Part shown: positions 1 to 7,666 of the stretch, in pieces
How positions within the stretch are numbered: the first letter of the stretch is position 1
How the letters are laid out: every line of letters starts with the position of its first letter
Assembly: GCA_937896505.1 (NCBI GenBank)
Contig: CALBNP010000139.1
Coordinates: 1-9,342, forward strand
Direction: 5' to 3'
Length of the DNA: 9,342 nt
DNA from: an uncultured Bacteroidales bacterium
Lineage (GTDB): Bacteria; Bacteroidota; Bacteroidia; Bacteroidales; F082
Notes under the pieces: generated by a model
The model's input: the letters and a program-made list of their open reading frames with translations, nothing else
Databases searched by the model: none
Told to the model about the DNA's origin: nothing
Position numbers and translations under genes: made by a program

Positions 1-170
1 ACCTTCTCGCTGAAAGGCGATAGCCAAGCCCCGTGCCGCGCTTCGACAACAAACAGGTCATCGTCGAATTTCACGCCGTTGAATTGCGTTCGCTTTGTCT
101 GAAACAAATGCCTGATGGCCGTGTAGGTCGTGCGGGCATTGTGCGGGAAAACGAGAGTGGTAGTTTGCAT
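1..170 (-). CDS. N-terminal part of an unidentified small protein, cut by the window edge
   Basis: An open frame of 56 complete codons starts at the ATG in 168-170 and runs off the left edge. It begins MQTTTLVFPHNARTTYTAIR and later contains VVEARHGAWLSPF. There is no signal peptide or membrane segment in the visible part. It starts 23 nt after the toxin stop codon, so it may be read from the toxin-antitoxin promoter. That the frame is real is supported by a related but degenerate copy of the same 5' region at 812-872, which shows that this sequence is duplicated on both sides of the toxin-antitoxin pair. The wording resembles short proteins of about 100 residues that I recall from Bacteroidales, but I cannot name the family and assign no function. 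Confidence 0.6.
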   Translation of the reverse strand, partial: MQTTTLVFPHNARTTYTAIRHLFQTKRTQFNGVKFDDDLFVVEARHGAWLSPFSEK

Positions 171-193
171 GGGAAGAAAGATTTGGTTAGCAT

Positions 194-469
194 TTATTTG
201 TCATCATAATGTCCTTCAAGTTCAATTACCAGAACCCTAACAGTTTCTTCATATACGTCATAAATCATCCTGTCACAAGCGGTCAAGCGCCGTGAGTAGG
301 TGATGCCGTTTCCACCGACTAACGCTTCAGGATGCCCTGTGCCTGTCTTCGGATGCTCTTCAAGTTCGGGAAGCAACTTGTACAACTTATTGAAAGCGAC
401 AGGATTTGACTTCTTCCATTTCTTCAAGACCTTTACTGCATCTTTTGAATATGAAATGCTGTAGCTCAT
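194..469 (-). CDS. yoeB: YoeB-type toxin, ribosome-dependent mRNA endonuclease
   Basis: This 91-residue protein fits the Txe/YoeB family of RelE-fold toxins, which cleave mRNA in the ribosomal A site and are blocked by a YefM antitoxin. E. coli YoeB is 84 residues. The central signature is clear: TGxGxPExL around 42-50, then YSRRLTxxxRxIYDV at 58-72, and a C-terminal HY pair. By alignment to E. coli YoeB the catalytic residues are Glu48, Arg67, His87 and Tyr88 (Glu46, Arg65, His83 and Tyr84 in E. coli), all present, so the toxin looks active. The tail extends three residues past HY. The ATG overlaps the antitoxin stop codon in a 4-nt ATGA (466-469), typical of translational coupling in these modules. 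Confidence 0.93.
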   Translation of the reverse strand: MSYSISYSKDAVKVLKKWKKSNPVAFNKLYKLLPELEEHPKTGTGHPEALVGGNGITYSRRLTACDRMIYDVYEETVRVLVIELEGHYDDK

Positions 470-717
470 ATTTCATCCATCCATTTTTGGGCATCTGATG
501 CCGACTTGAACGTGATGGCTTCGCCGTTTTCAAATTCTTTGCGGGCTTTGTCGATTTTCTGCTGCAATGATGGAGAAATTGCCAAATCTTCATTTTTGAC
601 AGGTATTATGGCATAGATTTTCTTGCCTCTTCTGATGAAAATGTCTTCGCCGGCATCGGTCCTTTCGAATGTGGCGGCCATATTGTTTCTGAAATCTCTT
701 ACTGTAAGTGTATTCAT
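466..717 (-). CDS. yefM: YefM/Phd-family antitoxin
   Basis: This 83-residue protein is the first gene of the toxin-antitoxin pair. Its N-terminal half (MNTLTVRDFRNNM, then EDIFIRRGKKIYAIIPV at about 24-40) matches the Phd/YefM fold, which dimerises and binds operator DNA. The C-terminal half, rich in Lys and Glu (about 50-83), corresponds to the flexible tail that wraps the toxin. In this family the antitoxin neutralises YoeB and represses its own operon with the toxin as co-repressor; that is family knowledge. The start at 715-717 is supported by a TAnnTTTG promoter about 20 nt upstream and by the length, normal for YefM. The stop overlaps the toxin start by 4 nt. Confidence 0.93.
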   Translation of the reverse strand: MNTLTVRDFRNNMAATFERTDAGEDIFIRRGKKIYAIIPVKNEDLAISPSLQQKIDKARKEFENGEAITFKSASDAQKWMDEI

Positions 718-737
718 TTTCTTGGTTGTTTTGGCTG

Positions 738-768
738 CAAAATTACTGGTTTTTCATTAATCATGCAA
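738..768 (-). promoter_or_regulatory. Bacteroidota-type promoter of the toxin-antitoxin operon
   Basis: On the minus strand a TTG (766-768) is separated by 20 bp from TAATTTTG (738-745), an exact match to the TAnnTTTG -7 element used by the main Bacteroidota sigma factor. Transcription would start around 730-733, giving a leader of about 15 nt before the antitoxin ATG. The palindromic operator lies immediately upstream. Confidence 0.75.
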
Positions 769-769
769 G

Positions 770-798
770 TTTTGTGTACTTTTTTGTGTACACAAAAA
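770..798. promoter_or_regulatory. Operator of the YefM-YoeB module (long plus short site)
   Basis: TTTTTGTGTACACAAAAA (781-798) is a perfect 18-bp palindrome centred on TGTACA. A second site with core TGTACT (775-780) lies beside it; the 10-mer TTTTGTGTAC occurs at both 770-779 and 782-791. The core centres are 12 bp apart. In E. coli the YefM-YoeB operator is a long and a short palindrome with TGTACA cores, as I recall with the same 12-bp spacing. The short site almost touches the -33 box at 766-768, so binding here should interfere with RNA polymerase. Function is inferred from the match and position. Confidence 0.8.
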
Positions 799-811
799 GA
801 ACATCGCCCTC

Positions 812-872
812 ACCTTCTCGCTGAAAGATAACCGTGTAGGTCGTGTGGGAAGGTGAGGGTGATGGTGGCATA
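812..872 (-). pseudogene. Deleted, frameshifted copy of the gene at 1-170
   Basis: Two blocks are nearly identical to the start of the gene at 1-170: ACCTTCTCGCTGAAAG occurs at 1-16 and 812-827, and CCGTGTAGGTCGTG at 119-132 and 832-845. The part before the ATG (870-872) also aligns, including the TTCTTC leader. About 100 bp between the two blocks are missing here, and smaller indels near the start put the ATG out of frame with the conserved reading. No useful protein remains, so I call it a remnant. It lies just upstream of the toxin-antitoxin operator, so the module is flanked by direct repeats of this gene's 5' end. Confidence 0.7.
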
Positions 873-888
873 AGAAGAAACTATAGTG

Positions 889-905
889 TTTGTTTCAGAA
901 ACAAA
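889..905. repeat. Small inverted repeat after the GTPase operon, possible weak terminator
   Basis: TTTGTTTC A GAAACAAA is a perfect 8-bp inverted repeat around one base, about 10 nt beyond the stop codon of the 224-residue gene on the minus strand. Outer pairs CTAT (881-884) and ATAG (912-915) could extend it, and another hairpin (GTTATT CT AATAAC, 915-928) spans the stop codon. There is no T-run after it and the stem is AT-rich, so it is at best a weak terminator; it could instead be a protein-binding palindrome. Confidence 0.3.
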
Positions 906-915
906 ATATTGATAG

Positions 916-1590
916 TTATTCTAATAACGAACTATAAACAGATAATTGATCATTATATGCTTTTTCGATTGCGTCATTATATTTGTCAATCAATGAAAGC
1001 ATAGTGCTCTTTAACACATTGACATCTTTGCTTCGGCTTGCCGACAACAGTTCGGAACTAGCATCCATCATTGAGAAACGAATTTGAGCGCGACGAGTGA
1101 CTCTATCAAACAATTCGTTTTTCTTGTCATCATCAACAACGGTTGATCGAATTTCTGATTTTAACATGGAATTTTGTTGCCCTAAATAATTATCCCATTC
1201 TTTTGTGATATGGGAATGGGCTGATTCCATCGTTTTGTAAATTGAATTGGATAATTTTGAATAGTCAATTTCGTTGGTCTGTTGTTGGTCATCACAGTGT
1301 GCAGTTCCCTTTTTATTTTTAAAATACATCACGCCACCTATTGCTCCTGCACATAATCCAATTGCTGACAGCCATTTAGCTCCAGAGCAAATCCCGATCA
1401 ACAAGCCCAAGGCACCTCCTCCTGCAATAAGTAATGGAGTCTTGTCATTATTCTCAACTTTTTCACTGTGCCCTATTGCCACATCTTCAGGGAATACTAT
1501 TGACCGCATTCTTTCATTCAAAAAAGAAACAATTTTGTTCTTTTCTTCATTAAGTGATTCTTTCACTTTTATTACAACATCTTCAATCAT
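916..1590 (-). CDS. Transmembrane-hairpin protein, last gene of the dynamin operon
   Basis: I do not recognise the family of this 224-residue protein. The N-terminal 45 residues are charged and probably helical. Two glycine-rich hydrophobic stretches follow (about 52-70 and 72-90) with only a lysine between them, then KNKK, which is the pattern of a tight membrane hairpin with both tails on the positive, cytoplasmic side. Residues 105-224 are polar and predicted largely helical, perhaps coiled coil. Its ATG overlaps the TGA of the upstream GTPase gene by 4 nt (1587-1590), so the two are probably translated in step. I infer that it anchors or regulates that GTPase, which has no clear membrane segment of its own. 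The gene is certain; the role is not. Confidence 0.85.
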   Translation of the reverse strand: MIEDVVIKVKESLNEEKNKIVSFLNERMRSIVFPEDVAIGHSEKVENNDKTPLLIAGGGALGLLIGICSGAKWLSAIGLCAGAIGGVMYFKNKKGTAHCDDQQQTNEIDYSKLSNSIYKTMESAHSHITKEWDNYLGQQNSMLKSEIRSTVVDDDKKNELFDRVTRRAQIRFSMMDASSELLSASRSKDVNVLKSTMLSLIDKYNDAIEKAYNDQLSVYSSLLE

Positions 1591-3791
1591 AATTCTTTTG
1601 ATATATTGATTAAACCAGATTCAACTTGCCTTAGCTGTCCTAATTTATTAGTTTTGTCTTTTAAATCCTTTTCAAGTTGTAACAATTCTTCTTTCATTTT
1701 GTCGGAAATGCCATTGATAAAATCATTTTTTCTGTCTTTGAAAAGGCTAATGCTATTTTCTCTTGCTGCGAGCAAAGCATCTTCAACTTCTTGATGCAAG
1801 CCACTAACGATGCTATTCACCGCATTACGAACTTCATTCTTGCATTTTTCAGCAGCAGCATATATTTGGCTTCTGGCTTCACTCTCCTCGCAACAACATT
1901 TGTGATAACTGAGTTCATCCATGCCGTTTAATGAATTGTTCAAATTATCATTAAATTTTTCCTTCATCGTGTGAACATCCAAAGTGTTGTTTGATAACAT
2001 TGAATCTAATATTTCATCCAAGATATTTCTTAACATTTTAGCATTCAGAAGGCCCTTCTTGTCTTTTAATTCGTTTTCGGTAATTATTTGACCAATTCTT
2101 TCAGAGATTATTTTCCTTAATTCGGATGTCTTTGAATTCCAAACATCCAATAGTTTGTTAAGCGCTGCTTCAAGTTGTTTAGACAAGCCATCTATCAGTT
2201 GATATAATTCCACCTTTTCGTATGAGCATTTGAAAGATCTTGTACTTTCCCAAAATGTTGATGTCCTATGGAAATCACGTTCAACAGTTGTGGTTGGCAC
2301 ACGCCCTCCCCAATGGAAAGAGAATTCATTTAAACATTCTTTCACAAATCTCTCTGCTGCTGATTCGGCACGGTTCACAGTTGTGCCTATATCACTCTTG
2401 ATTTCTTTAATGATAGTCTCAGCAATTTCTTTTTGCTCTTGAATGCTGTTTAAATCACCATTTTCCAATGCCTCAATTCTTCCCTTGAACACTTCGATTT
2501 CTTTGTCAAATTCTTTCTTCAAGTTTTCGGAAGTATTGGCAAAGTATGAATCCACTTTCTGTTTGATGATAGTTTCCTTGTTTTTGGTGAATAAGCCTTC
2601 CAAATAGTCGGAACGAATGACATCCATCTGAGATAGATCAAAAAATGTGGAAACGACATCTTCTTCTGTCGAAAAGAAACTTGGATAGAAATGTTTCATT
2701 TGTTCCACAACATGCTTTTCCGTACTGTCTCTCCTATCAGGCTCTTTTTTTGCAATCGAATAACCAATACCTGAACTCACATCAAAAATCGGGTCGTTGC
2801 CTTTGTAGTTGGATGTGGCGATATTTCTTTTGTATTGACCATTCAATTTGCATTTGCAATCTTCAATGGCAGCACCAAGGTTGTCTTTGAAATCATCGAC
2901 AACTGATTTTTCTCGTAAAACAGAATCAAATTGACTGGCAATAAGAACTACTGTTCCAATGCCTTGGTCTCCAATTCTGCTTGTTAAGAATAACACATCT
3001 GTACTGTCAAAAAAACGTCCTGAACGGCTCAGGAAAAACACGCCATGACAACCTCTCAAGAACTCTCTTGTGCGCTGCTCGCGGGACAAGACAGGGTCGT
3101 TGACTCCAGGAGTGTCAACGATTTGCACTTCTTTTAGCCTGTCGTCGTGCAAGTTGACAGTCAGGCATTTTGTGACGGAAGTAAAATCTCCATTTGCTCC
3201 AACATATTTTTCAAGCACATCTTGAAGGTCTTTTATGCAGGAAAATGAAATTTCTTCTTTTTTTGCAACTGATTGTATTTTGCTATTCGCCAACCTGCCG
3301 CAATTCATTACCATTTCTTTTGCAGCAACACATTCTTCAGGAATCATCGCCTCTATTTGAGACATTTCCAAAGATGGATTTGCACCTTTCATCTCCTGAA
3401 CGATGTCGTCGTATGCCTTTGCGCGGTCTTCAAAGACCTGCCATTCCTTTTTATTGTAATACTCAACAATAAAGCTATTCTCTTCGCCATACTGAATCAT
3501 TGTCAGTCCTGCTGTCATCGGAGTTGAGGCTCGTGGCAAGACATTCTCCCCATCAAAAAACAGGGAGTTGAGGAATGATGATTTGCCAGCCTTTACTTGA
3601 CCAACAACACCGATTTTAAGGATATTGTTTTGTTCTTTAAGCTGCTTGCCGCCTTCGCTTACGGAATTGATGCAATCCTTAAGCCTATTTATTGATTTCT
3701 TAATGTCGTCTGCATCAACTGTGTCAAAGACTTGCAGTTTTTCCGATAAGTTTTTGAAAACCGTATCGCAATTATTAAGTGTGATTTTCAT
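1587..3791 (-). CDS. Dynamin-like GTPase, CrfC-like, with long coiled coils
   Basis: From the ATG at 3789-3791 this is a 734-residue large GTPase of the dynamin superfamily. The G domain has a P-loop GQVKAGKS (64-71), a G2 threonine in TPMTAG (Thr93) and a G3 DTPG (226-229). The usual T/NKxD G4 motif is replaced by SQFD (286-289), so base recognition may differ. The long insert of about 130 residues between G2 and G3, the KAGKS P-loop and the total length recall E. coli CrfC (YjdA, about 742 residues). The rest is helical, with likely coiled coils near 418-468 and 665-734 and a run of three cysteines at 632-634; I see no transmembrane segment. An in-frame ATG at 3812 would add seven residues but lies inside the previous gene. 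I prefer 3791 because it sits 2 nt after that gene's TAA. The gene overlaps the next one by 4 nt. Confidence 0.92.
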   Translation of the reverse strand: MKITLNNCDTVFKNLSEKLQVFDTVDADDIKKSINRLKDCINSVSEGGKQLKEQNNILKIGVVGQVKAGKSSFLNSLFFDGENVLPRASTPMTAGLTMIQYGEENSFIVEYYNKKEWQVFEDRAKAYDDIVQEMKGANPSLEMSQIEAMIPEECVAAKEMVMNCGRLANSKIQSVAKKEEISFSCIKDLQDVLEKYVGANGDFTSVTKCLTVNLHDDRLKEVQIVDTPGVNDPVLSREQRTREFLRGCHGVFFLSRSGRFFDSTDVLFLTSRIGDQGIGTVVLIASQFDSVLREKSVVDDFKDNLGAAIEDCKCKLNGQYKRNIATSNYKGNDPIFDVSSGIGYSIAKKEPDRRDSTEKHVVEQMKHFYPSFFSTEEDVVSTFFDLSQMDVIRSDYLEGLFTKNKETIIKQKVDSYFANTSENLKKEFDKEIEVFKGRIEALENGDLNSIQEQKEIAETIIKEIKSDIGTTVNRAESAAERFVKECLNEFSFHWGGRVPTTTVERDFHRTSTFWESTRSFKCSYEKVELYQLIDGLSKQLEAALNKLLDVWNSKTSELRKIISERIGQIITENELKDKKGLLNAKMLRNILDEILDSMLSNNTLDVHTMKEKFNDNLNNSLNGMDELSYHKCCCEESEARSQIYAAAEKCKNEVRNAVNSIVSGLHQEVEDALLAARENSISLFKDRKNDFINGISDKMKEELLQLEKDLKDKTNKLGQLRQVESGLINISKEL

Positions 3792-3793
3792 AG

Positions 3794-5836
3794 TTAGAAT
3801 TTTGAAATCCAATCAGTAAATGTGTTTTTCTTTGATAGTTCGACAAGTGATTTGGATTGGCTAACCAACGATTTGTCAGCCTTAATCAGCAGTTCACAAA
3901 TGTCCCGATAATTGAAAATGGCAGCGGTCTCGAGTGCATTGTAACCTCGGTTGTCTTTTCTTGCCAAGTCTGCATCGTGCGTGATGAAGAATTTCACCAT
4001 TTCGTTGTTACCCATTCTGCAAGCCAATGTGAGAGGTGAATAGCCCTCGGAATCGCACTTTGTAATGTCAACGCCATTGGAGAAACAACCTAAGAAACGC
4101 TTGAAATTATCTGCATGAATAGCTGAGAAAATATCATTGTCATCATCCACTGGCAATTCCTGCAATTTTTCCATGTGGTTTTTGATTATGTTCTTGCAAC
4201 TGTTGTAACATTCTTGCAATGAGCGTAGAATCTTTGGCCTATACTCATTTAATAAAGTCCTAAGATTGCACTCTTCTTGGATGCTATCAACCAAGTTCTT
4301 GCAGTTTTCTTCCTCTTGCTCTCGGTATTGCTTGATTTCTTCAAGGGTTTTATTCAGAAGCTCTTGGACTCTGTTGCATAAGTCTTCTCTATGCTCATGT
4401 TCCCAATACTTGTATCCGCAATCAACGTTAATTAGCGAATTAAATCTATCTATCGAAAATTCCTTTCTTCTTTCCAATGACGAAGTATCAGAAAAGGCGC
4501 CTCTCTTGTTATACCATTCGACTTCTCTATTCAAAGAATCCCTCCAACCATCCATTGCCTTATCGAAAAAGTCCAATCTACGATTTGCAGCATCCATGAT
4601 TTTGTCATAACTGTCAAGGACAACATCACGGATGTGCTTCATTTCGTCATTATTCTCTTGCTTCACTGAATTGTACAATTCTTGGCATTCTTTCTTTTCG
4701 TTAATGCTTTCTTGACGTTTGTTTTCGTAGTTATCGGTGGTAACTTTTGAAGAATTCATTTCTTCATCGAATCTGCCTCCAATGGCATTTTCCGCAATCT
4801 GCAAATAGTCTGATGTTCCATTGGCTGATACAAGTATCTTGAATAATTGGTTCACTGAATGATTATTCAACGATTTCATTCTGACTTTGTCGTCAACACA
4901 CGATATGCCGATTATGTCGTCTGGTATTCTAACCAATTCCTTTTGGCAAATCGTTGAAGCCGCTTTCATAATCTTATCCACTTCCAAATCAGGCTTCTTA
5001 TCCATCTTTGTGAAGAAGATAACCAAAGGCATATTTTCTTTTTCTTGTTGAACACGTTTTAACATCTGAAGGTCGTTGTTCGTGATGGTTCCTGCATCAA
5101 TATCAATGCACCAAAACAACACATCAGCATCACTGATGGCTCCCAAGGCTGTTTCAACATCTTTGGCTCTGTTTTCAACATTCGAGTTATTCGAATTATT
5201 GTAACCAGGAGTATCAACGAAAGTTATTCCATTTAGGTACGGATAACTTGGTGTAGGAACCTCCATGATGATTTTGTTCAAAACTGATGCAATGTACACC
5301 TTCGACTTTGAAGCATGTTGGACACAAGCCAAAACGTCCTTGTTCAATAATACGACATCGTTTTTTATATTCTCACCACGCACAATTAAGTTTCTTGCTG
5401 AGGTTGAACAGTTGATGTGGGTGTTGACCATAGAAACCGGATCGATTCCAGTAGGAAGCAAATGTCCAATACCGGTAAGCGAATTAAGCAATGAAGATTT
5501 TCCTGCGCTATAGCCACCGGCAACTGCAATTTTCAGGTTGGCAGATACGTCTGCAAGTAGGGAGAGCACAAGGTAATTGACTCCAGATCGACAGTTGTCA
5601 ACGAGGTCTGGCTTGTATAATGTGAAGCCTTTGTCGTTGATTTTCTTTTCAAAATCGTCCAAAATGTCAAAATAGGAATCAAAGCAATGATCGACATCTA
5701 AATCTCTTGATGCCGTGCAGATGTGAGCAATCAAGTCTAACACCATTTGTGGGTTTTCGTACATGTCAATCTTCATAACCGAAGACTTTTCTTTTCCCAT
5801 GGCGGCACTTTTTTGTTGAATGTTTCCAAGTCCCAT
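3794..5836 (-). CDS. Dynamin-like GTPase with C-terminal ankyrin repeats
   Basis: This 680-residue protein carries an N-terminal helical part (1-100) and a dynamin-type G domain: P-loop GGYSAGKS (107-114), G3 DTPG (208-211) and G4 TKMD (276-279). At the G2 position the sequence is DPVSMVN, with serine (135) where dynamins have the threonine needed for hydrolysis. A long helical stalk with coiled-coil character spans about 360-560. The end, about 568-655, is a short ankyrin domain: two clear repeats begin at EGYSPLTLAC (597) and RGYNALETAA (630), with a weaker one before them. Ankyrin repeats bind other proteins, so this subunit may recognise a partner or trigger. It starts 10 nt after the first GTPase gene and stops 2 nt before the third. 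Further Met codons at 13, 21 and 25 make the exact start uncertain. Confidence 0.93.
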   Translation of the reverse strand: MGLGNIQQKSAAMGKEKSSVMKIDMYENPQMVLDLIAHICTASRDLDVDHCFDSYFDILDDFEKKINDKGFTLYKPDLVDNCRSGVNYLVLSLLADVSANLKIAVAGGYSAGKSSLLNSLTGIGHLLPTGIDPVSMVNTHINCSTSARNLIVRGENIKNDVVLLNKDVLACVQHASKSKVYIASVLNKIIMEVPTPSYPYLNGITFVDTPGYNNSNNSNVENRAKDVETALGAISDADVLFWCIDIDAGTITNNDLQMLKRVQQEKENMPLVIFFTKMDKKPDLEVDKIMKAASTICQKELVRIPDDIIGISCVDDKVRMKSLNNHSVNQLFKILVSANGTSDYLQIAENAIGGRFDEEMNSSKVTTDNYENKRQESINEKKECQELYNSVKQENNDEMKHIRDVVLDSYDKIMDAANRRLDFFDKAMDGWRDSLNREVEWYNKRGAFSDTSSLERRKEFSIDRFNSLINVDCGYKYWEHEHREDLCNRVQELLNKTLEEIKQYREQEEENCKNLVDSIQEECNLRTLLNEYRPKILRSLQECYNSCKNIIKNHMEKLQELPVDDDNDIFSAIHADNFKRFLGCFSNGVDITKCDSEGYSPLTLACRMGNNEMVKFFITHDADLARKDNRGYNALETAAIFNYRDICELLIKADKSLVSQSKSLVELSKKNTFTDWISKF

Positions 5837-5846
5837 AATAGTGAAT

Positions 5847-7496
5847 TTAATTTTTTAACGAAGATAATTTTTCAATGGATTGTTTCAATAATTCGGTTTT
5901 TGTACGAATAACGTCTTCAGAATCAGATTGTTCTTTCTGAATGGCAGAAATACTGTCATCAAACTTTTGCGCTTCATCAATGATGCGTTGTTTGATTTCT
6001 TCCAAAGCGGCTTGGCGTTGTTCGCCTAAAACCTTTTCGATTTCAGGACGCAATGTATTAGTTACTTGAGGAAATACATTTGCGCAAAGATTGGTGCGAA
6101 TTTCGCTGATAACTTCATTTTTGCCTTTGCCAAAAACTGACTTTAAGAAGTCTGGTAGATGACCTATAAGTTTGTCAGCAATCAAATCTGCCAAAATCGG
6201 CGGCACTTCAAAGAATGCCAAGACTGTTGAAAGGACTGTATGGGCAGCATTTTGAAGTTCTTCATTATCAAAAACATCATCAAGTGAATTGTCCGGCAAC
6301 ACACCACTAATGTCAAAGGTAAAATCGCGCAGACTATTATCCATAATATCTTGGTACTCTGATATTTCTCTCTTGTATGAATTGATCAAGACAGGACGGA
6401 TTGTTGAAAGTATTTCAGCTTTGAATATCTCCAAATCATCCTTGTTTTGAATCAAGGTCATTGCGAGTTGAGTTGCTTTGCCTTTCAGCGCATTTTCGAT
6501 ATCATACAAGATGTCACCAGCAGATTCTTCCAAGGGTTGTGCTGAATCGTTGTTGCGTTTCAATGCTTGCAAAGCATCTTCTTTGCGCTCCTTTAATTCT
6601 TCAATTTCCTTTACGTAATCCCTTTTTCCATTCACGAGTAAAGTTTCCTGCTTCTTCAGTTCGAAAATGATAGAGTCAACAAAAGTGTTTATCAAAGATG
6701 CATATTTTTGTGTCAGCAATTCTTCACCATCCATGCTGAACAATATTTTTTCAACATCTTCATATTGCTCGCTTGAAGAAGATGTCAAACCGACAAATGT
6801 TTCAGCACCAATAAGTTTCTTTGCCAATTGTCCGATGTCTGTCTTTACTTTTTCGGCTTCTTCAAGCGTTTTCTTGTCGCTCTTAGTGACAAGAACAGCA
6901 GCAGACAATCCGTAGTTCTTAATTTCGTTAATGAATGCCATCGTTGACGAACAAAGAGTTCCCTGCTCAACATCAACAGCAATAATGAAAAATGTTCCTT
7001 CTTTAAGATAGTTTAAAATAGCATTGTTATGGGCTTCAATACCAGAACCAATGCCAGGCATATCAACAACGACTATGCCATTGTCGTTAAGACGTTTGAT
7101 CTTCTCATTGTTCAAGAACACTTTCACAATGTCTCCAGGACCAACTTGAAGATTCTCGATTTCGCTAACATTGACAGTGTCATTCAGTTTTCCATCTTTC
7201 CAAACCTCAAGTTTTTCTTGGTTCGCAAACCATAATTCGTATGATACGGCTGTAGTTGGATTGATGTCAGTTGGAAGTATTTTCCTGCCAATAATGGAAT
7301 GATTAAGCAATGTGCTTTTGCCGGCACTGAAATCACCCACAACTGGGATCTTAACAAATGTATCCTTTATAATTCTGTTTTTCAGTAATGCGGCTGTCTC
7401 GCTGATGCCATTCATTACAGATTCAACATTAATGCTTTCTTGTGCAATTTTAATTGCATCTTCAATTACTGAAATGTAGTGTTCGCTAATTCTCAT
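5847..7496 (-). CDS. Dynamin-like GTPase, first of three in tandem
   Basis: This 549-residue protein has all standard dynamin G motifs: P-loop GDFSAGKS (54-61), G2 threonine in NPTTAV (Thr82), G3 DMPG (145-148) and G4 TKSD (204-207). After the G domain comes a helical, charged region (about 275-340 and 355-395). Residues 415-455 form an unusually hydrophobic stretch (TVLSTVLAFFEVPPILADLI and onward), interrupted by prolines, that may act as a membrane-inserting paddle like the one in bacterial dynamin-like proteins. A coiled coil follows at about 485-548. Size and order resemble LeoA of enterotoxigenic E. coli; I made this comparison from memory. The ATG is preceded by TAAAATAAGAG and 4 nt, the same leader as the 72-residue gene upstream. 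No separate promoter is visible, so it is probably read through from 9038-9069. Confidence 0.93.
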   Translation of the reverse strand: MRISEHYISVIEDAIKIAQESINVESVMNGISETAALLKNRIIKDTFVKIPVVGDFSAGKSTLLNHSIIGRKILPTDINPTTAVSYELWFANQEKLEVWKDGKLNDTVNVSEIENLQVGPGDIVKVFLNNEKIKRLNDNGIVVVDMPGIGSGIEAHNNAILNYLKEGTFFIIAVDVEQGTLCSSTMAFINEIKNYGLSAAVLVTKSDKKTLEEAEKVKTDIGQLAKKLIGAETFVGLTSSSSEQYEDVEKILFSMDGEELLTQKYASLINTFVDSIIFELKKQETLLVNGKRDYVKEIEELKERKEDALQALKRNNDSAQPLEESAGDILYDIENALKGKATQLAMTLIQNKDDLEIFKAEILSTIRPVLINSYKREISEYQDIMDNSLRDFTFDISGVLPDNSLDDVFDNEELQNAAHTVLSTVLAFFEVPPILADLIADKLIGHLPDFLKSVFGKGKNEVISEIRTNLCANVFPQVTNTLRPEIEKVLGEQRQAALEEIKQRIIDEAQKFDDSISAIQKEQSDSEDVIRTKTELLKQSIEKLSSLKN

Positions 7497-7524
7497 ATCA
7501 CTCTTATTTTATTGTTTCAATTTT

Positions 7525-7666
7525 CTATCCAATTCTCTCCACATCTAACCAAGCCATGCTCAAAGCGCCGGCTTTTCTGATGTCTCACCACGTCAACGCT
7601 CATGCCGCGCTCCAAGCGGATGCCGCTGCTGTTTTTACTGTTTTTTATCGTTACTCTGTATGGCAT
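7525..7666 (-). pseudogene. Internally deleted copy of the 72-residue gene
   Basis: This stretch aligns over its whole length with the intact gene at 8149-8367, from the start (ATGCCATACAGAGTAAC here, ATGTTATACAGAGTAAC there) to the end (GTGGAGAGAATTGGAT in both). Bases equivalent to 8209-8285 are missing: 77 bp, not a multiple of three. Translation from the ATG (7664-7666) goes out of frame after GMSVDVV and ends at 46 residues without the native C-terminus. The native stop position reads TAG at 7525-7527. The membrane-protein gene upstream ends inside this copy, in another frame. Confidence 0.8.

Noticed and set aside
1..872. Insertion sequence carrying the toxin-antitoxin genes
   Set aside because: The flanking similarity is in direct orientation and belongs to a small gene; I see no terminal inverted repeats or transposase.
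3792..3812. Earlier start for the third GTPase at 3812
   Set aside because: It lies inside the last codons of the previous gene, while the ATG at 3789-3791 follows that gene's stop by 2 nt.
1274..7235. Plus-strand open frames of 60-114 codons opposite the GTPase and membrane genes
   Set aside because: They lie inside well-supported minus-strand genes, have no domains, and are rich in Ser, Cys and Leu as expected from antisense reading.
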